In this document: one piece after another, positions 39,101 to 48,100 of the stretch
Position numbering within the stretch: the stretch's first letter is position 1
Layout of the letters: each line of letters starts with the position of its first letter
Source: Corythucha ciliata
Taxonomy: Eukaryota > Arthropoda > Insecta > Hemiptera > Tingidae
DNA length: 64,000 bases
Assembly: GCA_038030265.1 (NCBI GenBank)
Contig: CM075943.1
Location: forward strand, 22,258,001 to 22,322,000
Reading direction: 5' to 3'
Notes under the pieces: generated by a model
What the model saw: the letters and a program-made list of their open reading frames with translations, nothing else
Told to the model about the DNA's origin: nothing
The model's database searches: none
Position numbers and translations under genes: made by a program

Positions 39101-42100
39101 TAGTTTCAGCAACGAAAACCGTGTTGATCTTTTGATGGGAATCATTACCGCATTTGTATTGAACAGCCAAATCCGCGAAATTGCTCTTTAAAATGAGTCA
39201 ACAAGCTAGAAATTTCACTTTTTGAAGAAAAAAAAGGTGTCAAACCCGGTATAATTGGATTTTTGGGGAAACCAACTCAGTGAAATTTGTTTCTGACATA
39301 CCAGATCCCCAAAATTTGGTTTTAGTTAAAGCCAAACTGTCAAATTGATTTTGTAAGACGCCAAAGACGAAATTTGGTAGTTAAGTTCGTCATAACCGTG
39401 AAAAATTTGGTTCTGTCAGAGTCAAATTCGTCATGTTTGGACATCTAAAGTGGCCAACCAGCGGCATTGGTTTTTCGAATGAATTAACCCCCTGAAATTG
39501 GATTTTTGAATTGTTCAAAGTCCGTAAAATTGCCCCTTAGGCCCTTTTTACACTAGGAGAGGATGTTCACGTCGGCGTATTTTTTCTCCTGGTGTGAAAG
39601 GAGCCTTATAGGGGGACAATCCCGTGAAATGGGATTTTTGAGTGAGTAAAACCCATGTAATTGTGTTCTGTGAACTTTGCTGTGAACATATTAAGCCACG
39701 AAATTTGACTTTCGAATGAGTCAAACCCGTGAAATTGATTACTTTAGGTGCGAAATATGCGAAAATAGGTAAAAAAGGGATGAACTCCTTGCATTCCAGC
39801 CATTGAGTATTTCATGCCGAGAGGGACTCTTATGCATTATTTTTTTTATTAAAAATTCCCCTCACAAAGTCCACTTGTTCATTTCTTCCACGATTATTTG
39901 CTTAATAACTTATACCGATAATGCGAAACTTATAGAAAATCTAGTCAATTTTCCTGATGAATGATTCTAGGACTGTCTTTAGTGAGGGAGAAAAAAAAAG
40001 CATGATCAACTAGGAGAACCTATACTATAAATAGTCTTAGGGTACGTACACTCGGTGAGAATTTTCGGAGCGAATTTCCCCGCCCAGGCTAACCTCACCG
40101 GCCGGCTGGAGCGTGTAGACCAGACTTTGACTTCGGTTGAAGTTGAAGTCCACCTTGGCTGTCGTCAAAGTCTGGTCCAAAGACTTTGACTTCGGTTGAA
40201 GTTGAAGTCCACCTTGGCTGACGTCAAAGTCTGGTCCAAAGACTTTGACTTCGGTTGAAGTTGAAGTCCACCTTGGCTGACGTCAAAGTCTGGTCCAAAG
40301 ACTTTGACTTCGGTTGAAGTTGAAGTCCACCTTGGCTGACGTCAAAGTCTGGTCCAGTCTCCGGCCGGCCGATGAGGTATCCTTACAATTTTTACTTGAA
40401 ATTTAGACGACCCTTGTCTAAGGACTTTTCTTTTCAAGGGATTACTCCCCCCTCACCGCACCACCCTAGTCACGCCTGTGAATTCGTGGGGGTGGGGAGG
40501 CTGAAATAAAGAATTAAACTTTATTGAAGCTAAATACTTACTATTTTTACTTGTTTTGAGTTCCGAGAAGGTGATGAGGAGGAGGTGTGATTCGAACCCA
40601 TGACCTCCTAGTCTGGCGCGAAACTAGGAGGTCGTGGGTTCGAATCCCACCTTGGGAGCAATTTTTTCTCGGAACTCAAAACAAGTAAAAATAGTTATTC
40701 AGCTTCAATGAAGTTTAATTCTTTATTTCAGCCTCCCCACCCCCTCGAATTCACAGGCGTGACTAGGGTAGTGCGGTAAGGGGGGAGTAATCCCTTGAAA
40801 AGTCCTTAGACAAGGGTCGTCTAAATTTCAAGTAATTAATTAATTGCTGGGACACATAAAGAAAAAAGAACAATACTTACAATTTTTTTTTCTCCGATTT
40901 TGTCACCCTCATAGATCAGAATGGTAGGTCGGGCACATAAACAAATTAATTTCGTGGGTTCGTGGGGTTATGGCTCATTCAAAACCTAATTTCGCGGATT
41001 TTTGGAAGTAAAAAAGGTCTGGCTCACTAAAAAATCATTTTCACGGATTTGGCTTGCTAAAAATTGCGGTTTTTACTGGATGTGTTTGCTTGAAGAGTCA
41101 TTTCGTCATTCCGCGTTTAATTAAGGATTAATGTTTAGACGTCTACTTAAGCCTCAGGTTACAATTTCCGAAATGTCATCGTTAATAAAGAAATTTTAAA
41201 GCTGAGGCTTGCGGATTTTTATTGCTGACACCCCAAATTTGCGGTGTTGGCTCGTTCAAAAAGCAATTTCGGAGATTTTGCAGACTTCAAACCCATTATG
41301 GCCATTCTGGCTGGAATGTTGCGGGTTTTATTCCCACCACCATTTTTGCGAGGCAGGCTCACTAAAAAATCAAGGTCGCGGATTTCTGTTGGCGAAAACG
41401 TATAGCGTTTTCCATTTGCACAAAGATGTGCGGTGGAGCAAGTCATGTCTGCCCGCCCTCTTTGAATTAAAATAGGTGGAAATGAACTGCTTCATTAATT
41501 TCACGAGTTTTCAAAAATTGGCTCGGTAAAAAACTGATTTTTGGTTTAGTACACATTTTGTCGAGTTTGGCTTTTTCAGAAAGATAATTGTACTGGCGTT
41601 AGCTCGCTGGAAACCCTACGTTGCTTTATCTGTGGAGGGGGGGGGGGTAAATTTGAAGAAAAAAGTATCTAGCCCCCTGCGCCAGGCATAGACTTTAGGT
41701 GTTGACTGAACACTTGAAGTCTTGCTGTGCGTAATAAAGGAGGGGGAAATGCCAGCCCCGACGATTTGCAGCACCGCTTTCTGAGTTAGTGAACTACCAG
41801 TTTTATCGACTTATCGATTCCAGAGTGAGGCAGCAGGATCCACCTGCGTCGAGGCTCCTTTTTGTAAACTGTGGATCGCGTAGCCGCTATCTGCGAAATT
41901 GCTTTTTTATCGATCAAATCCCGCTGGATTGCTTCTTTAGTATCCAAAGTCGTGAAATGGCTGTATTAGTGAGCAAATCGCGTGAAACTGATTTTTTTTA
42001 ATGAGCGGAGTAGGGACAAATTAGAGCGCAAAATAAAATCGCAAGCCTAATAGGTTGAATTTGTCGCACAATTTTTCCAAAGTGTGGCCTGGTCTCTGGT

Positions 42101-45100
42101 TCCGACCTCGGAGATTCACAGGGCCCACTGAACTATTGGCCAACGCTCTCTTTATAGCTTGGCAATTGAGGCGACCACATGGCTTGCGGCAAACCCGTTT
42201 GCACAAGAAAATTTGAAATGAAGTTTGTATGTGTGGACGGGGTCGTACCACATGAATGTCCACCTCTCACGAGTAAGAGGTTTTCATGATATGGGCTGAT
42301 CGCTGTCAATTATTTGTGAGCTCTTTTACTTGCGTATTATTTAATAAATTGTATGTTTCCTTCAGGACATCACTCTTATAAAATTTACTCAACCGTCATC
42401 AGTGCTGCCAAAAAGTCGTCAAGTCCTCATGAAAAGAGGGATTTTCTGTCTACAAACGGCTCCATGTCTCGTTTCTCTAATCTCAAACATCCCCGCGCTC
42501 CTCTTTAAGCAGTATGCCTACGAAACTCCCTACGTCAATTGCGGACAGCAGTTGATATTCAGTGACTACTTCAAATGTCTCTTAGCACTGGCTCTTTCAT
42601 TGTCAGTTGACTCGGTTTTGTGCTATGAAAAGTCGCCTCCTTGTGAAGAGAGCGCGCGAGTTCTCAGTACGTTACTGTTTAATTACTTGCGTGATCTTGA
42701 AGTAACTTACATTTTTTTTGCAGATGCTGAGTGCGCTTGGCTGCGAATAATTAGCATTACCGCTCAAACAGCTGAGGCAGTAATTTCAAGAACGAAATTC
42801 CCTGCTGATTTCCTTTCACAAATTCCACAGCTATCAACTCGTGAGTTATTTGGATCATCAATATTATATTTAAAAATTTCTTTTCACTACAAATCAATTT
42901 CCAGAGAGCTATTGGAGCCTCGCCTGCGACAATACGGCCTGGAATATTAAAGCCGATGAAGAAATAATGGCGTGGGTGTCAAATCAACCGCAAGACTGGC
43001 AGCTGGATTCCAAATGTGACGCTTATTTGTGGGGAAATGGACGTCACGGTCAGCTAGCAGAAGTTGGTACGTTGTTCTCCAATAACTAGGTTTTCAGTTG
43101 GACCTCTCCAGTAATAACTGTAATTTCTAATCAGGTAATAGTTCCCACGTTCCTGTTCTCGCCGAATCTTTTTCGGGAGCTCAACAAATCGTTTGCGGGC
43201 AAAATTGTACTTTCGTTATTCAAGCTAATGGCGCTGTTCTCTCGTGCGGAGAGGGCAGCTACGGTCGACTGGGACAGGGCCACGCTGATGACTTGCATTC
43301 ACTGAGCATCATATCATCTTTGCAGGGTATCTAAGAATCTAAACTTGTTTTCATTAATTTAAATTATACCACGCAAACTTTTTTTTTTCAAGGTTTTGTA
43401 ATAGTTCAACTAGCGAGTTCTTGTGGCTCGGATGGCCACAGTTTAGCGTTAGCCGAAAGTGGAGAAGTGTTCTCGTGGGGGGACGGAGACTACGGTAAAT
43501 TAGGTCATGGAAATAGTGACCGTCAGAGAAGGCCAAGACAGATCGAGGCACTTCAAGGAGAAGACGTGGTTCAAGTAACGAATTTTTCAAAAGTACAATC
43601 AAGTTTTTCAAGTACCAAAATCTAATCGATGACCATCTCAAATAGGTGGCCTGTGGATTCAAGCACAGTGCAGTGGTCACCAGTGACGGTAAACTTTTCA
43701 CATTTGGTAACGGTGATTACGGACGACTTGGCCACGGCAACACGAGTAACAAAAAACTGCCGGAAAGAGTGATGGCACTTCAGGGCCACGTCGTTGGTCA
43801 GGTAGCCTGCGGTCTGAATCATACGGTGTGCGTCAGTTCTACAGGGACCATTGTATGGTCGTTCGGTGATGGGGATTACGGAAAGCTTGGCCTGGGGAAT
43901 ACGACCACTTATTCTACGCCTCAGGTTTTTCATTTTGTTCGAATTATATGGCCCTTGGAAACTATTCTACTTTATTTTATCGTTTTAGAGGATTGAGGCG
44001 TTTTCCAGGAAAATAATCAAGAAAGTATGCTGTGGGGCGCAGTTTACGGTATTCCTCACCGCTGACGGCAAAGTGTTCACTTGTGGTATTGAGAGGTTGA
44101 TTGGTCTGTCTGAGTGCCGATACGCTGGTCATAGTCTTCCTCAGGAGGTAAAATTGCTTATTCCAGACCAATTTTCATCAACCTATAATTGTTCCTTTCC
44201 TTCGAAGGCAACTACTCTTTCTAGCTACGTCATTAAAGACATAGCTGTTGGAGCTGAGCATACTCTCGCTCTGAGCGAAGAAGGCATCGTGTTTGGATGG
44301 GGAAATAACTCTGACGCCCAATTGGGACTTGGTCATGCGAACGTATCAGTAAAACAACCTGTAATAATCACCTCTTTGAAGGATAAAGATATTAAACAGG
44401 TAATACAATCAACCTTCCGTTGGTATAATTGAACAGATTGTCATCTCGTTCGGGTTATATTTTAGATCTCAACGGGTAGATCTCACTCAGCAGCGTGGAC
44501 ATGTCTTCCAGTGCCCAGAAGGAAATCATCCATGGCTAGAGGAGTGCAGTATGGACTTCCATCTGCTATACCCACTCAGTATGGGTATTTGCAGAACATT
44601 TCCATTTCTGCCATCCAAGCTAGATTGATGATACTTCACCGGTTCTCCGATATGCTCTACTTTTGCTGGAAATTTCTTCCTCTTTGTGCACAAGTACGCT
44701 ATTTACGGCAATTGAGTGGCATTTGAGTGATTTTGTACACACTTTACAGGAAGAAATATGGTGTAAAAGTTCCCCTTACAAATGGCTATGCTCACCTGCC
44801 CTTCGACCTCTCTTAAGTTCTCGAGTTTATACACTTCCACTCGTTCGTAGCCTCGGTCGAACGATGGTTCAAGGACGTAACTATGGACCACAAGTGACCG
44901 TCAGTCGTCTCACCGCTACGAAGAAACCTTTCGTGTTGCCGGAACCGATTTTCGTTCAAGTGGCCAGGCAAGTGGTCAAACTTAAGCCTGGCGATTTACG
45001 TCTTCCGTCCAGAGCTTGGAAGGTAAGAGAATTAGGTGTCTTGTTCTATCACTGTGGAACCGCTTTCCTAGTGTAGCATGCTTCTTTGGCTTACCATTTT

Positions 45101-48100
45101 AAAAAATTCGTTAACTTGGAATTTTAAGGCCCGTATTTATGAACGTTACTTGAAGCTCCCTTGAGTCAAGGAATCATTGAGAACGGTTTTTATCACAATA
45201 AACACATCTGTTCTAACGAATTTTAAGGTTTCTTAACGTCAAGGAAAGTTCATAAATATAGGCATTAGGCCCACCGCAAATTGGGGCCACGCGTGGGTCA
45301 CCCAAGCTCAAAAAACAGTTAAAAGACTATCCATTTTCAACTGTTTTTCGACCTTGGGTGACCAACGCGTGGGCTCAGCTTGCGGTGGGCCTTAGACTGA
45401 CCTATTACATGCTAGCTTACTATGAATTAACTAAATCACAATCAGTGCTGTGGCAGTTTGACTTTTGAATGTCATCAAAACTGTTCTCAAAGGTTCATTG
45501 GCTCGAAGTAACCTCAACGAAAGTTCATAACTGTAAGCGTATGACTTGAAACTTCCTGTTTCGTTAATGGCGTTTTCCATTTGCAAAAAATTCAGCTTTG
45601 GAGCCGAGCATTGCCACCCGTCTTCTCTGAATCATATCATATGGTAACGGAAATGTTCGGCTCCTAGAGGTGAATTTTATGTAAATGGAAAATGCCATAA
45701 AATTAAGCCCCGAAACTTGCATTTTCTCTTAAATTAAAGCTCGGTGTTAAACAGGTCCACCATGACCTGACGTCCATAGCCAAAAAATGGCTATGGGTGG
45801 GGACCACCCCTCGGGGGAGGGGATTCACTAGGGGATACATTACACGACACATAATTCGAAGCATGTTTACTTACTTGCATGATGAAAAAAAACAACATAT
45901 GATCCCCGGTAGTGACCGGGTGTTTTTTTTAGAACAGGCAGGCCATCATGCTTCAAAAATGCATAGTGTGCACCGAGCTTTAGACTCGAAACACGCATTT
46001 TTGCGGGGATAAGGACGCATTGCTGCGTATATTCGGCCATGGAACTTCCAATTTCCCCGGTATTCGACAGCCTCTGGGCTCTGTTAGGGCCGGCGGCGGC
46101 GGCTAGCTTGCTGAATCCGCCGCCACGAAAAAGACCCACAAACTTGCAATTTTGTTTAAACTAAAGCCCTGTTCACACGATGCAATGTTTGAAGCTATAT
46201 TGCATGCTGGTTTTTTAAAAACATATGTTCCTTGGTAGTGACCGGATGTTTTGAAAAATCCAGCATGCAATATACCTTCAAATATTGCATCGTGTGAACA
46301 GGGCTTAAGTGCCACAACTTGCAATTTTTCTGAAATTAACACCCAAAGACCCGAATCTTATAATTTCTCGGATATTCAGCCAGGAACTTTGTAATTTTGC
46401 GCATAAATTAGCACCCGACTTTGCAAACTCACAAATATTTATCTCTAAATATTGCAATTACACGGATATTCGTCAGGGTTTGGGTGCAGTCGGGGCCAGC
46501 GACCTAAAACAAAAAATGGCTATGAAACTTGCAATTTTGCTCAAATTAGGACCCCAACTTTGCAAACTCATTCAATTTTAGTTGCAAAGAAATTGAAGTT
46601 GAAATTAAAAGTTATGGGCCCAGTCGGGGCCGGCTTGCCCAGGGTTCGCGCCCACTAAGAACAAAAGGTCGAGAAACTTGCAGTTTTGCTGTTAGAATGT
46701 GAAACGTGCAGTATCACGAATATTCTGATGGGAAACGTCTCATTTCACATATATTTGCCTACAAAATGTGCTAGTCGTCTTTGAGCGTTATCGTGGTACG
46801 TTCCATCCCACTTTGAAAAAAAAACTAAACCTCCAATTTTTCCCAAATAAAGACCGCGGAAGCTAAGCAATGACGCGGGTATTCAGACTCGAACAAAAGG
46901 CCCCGGAACTTGAAATTTCTCTTATATTATGACCTGGAACTTGCAATATCGCGAATATTCCGCCAGTATAAACTTCCAACTTCGTTCACGTTTGCCTTCA
47001 TATCGCACCCTCGCTACAATAGTGTCGTAACTCAAAAACATATTTTTTTAAAAAACACCAAAAACAGTTTTCAGCCAAGTTTTCAAAAACTGTTTTTTGG
47101 TATTTTCTGAAAAAAAAAATATGTTTTTGAGTTACGCCACTATTGTAGCGAGGGTGCGATATGTTGCAATTTTGCGTCTATTCATGAGGCTTTCAGGAGT
47201 GCTGTGTGTTGTGTGGCTTGCCCGGGATCCTCGGCCTTTAAAATTACCTGAAAATTTCAATTTCTCTGAGATTGATATTCAACCGTAAAATTTCCAATTT
47301 CACGTGGATATTTTCGTTCAAAATGTGACTATTTTGCGGCTATTCGTCAGGAGACTTTTGGCACTTCCGGGGCCGGTTAGCTCGGGGTCCACCGTCACTA
47401 AGAAAGATCCACGAAACTTCAAATTTCGTGGGGATAATTACCTGAAACTGGCAATTTCACGAGAATAAATACCGGAAACTAGCAATTTCACCGATTTATG
47501 TCCCGAAACTGGTGATTTCCGCAGATTTTTAGCTCCGAGTGATGTAACTTCTTGCCTATATTTGTCAGGCTTTGGGTGCTGTTTGCGTCCTCGATCTCTT
47601 TGAAAAAAACAAAAACAAAATACTTGTAATTTCGTGAAATTTAAGACCAAAAACTATATTTATAACGATATTACAAAAAAGGATATTTTTAGACCCGAAA
47701 CTTACAATTTCACAGACATTTAGCTCCGAATTATATAATTCTGTGGCTATTTTTCTCAATTTTAGCTATGAATTGTAGGTAAAATTGAAAACATTTTCAT
47801 CGATTTTAGCTTTGAATTAGCGCTTTTCCTAAATGTTATCCGAGAATTAGAGAATTTGACAATTTCGTCTGTGAATCGGTGATTTTTTCACTTTTAGCGT
47901 TGAATTATCGTTTAAAATGTTTCTTAATTTTAGCCTCAGACTCGACCAAAGAGCAGCACATTAGCAGGTGCCCACGCTTGCCCCCTCGTGGCTACGCGCT
48001 TGGTGGGTTCTATAATTCTGGCCCCCGAGAGGGCTAGAAACGGGCCTGCCAAAAAGTAGAACAAAAAGAGGACAATTTAAACCTTTTCCGGGACACTTGA

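Noticed and set aside
40588..40660. Possible tRNA gene
   Set aside because: Only a T-arm and part of an anticodon-like arm are present; acceptor and D-arm pairing cannot be formed.
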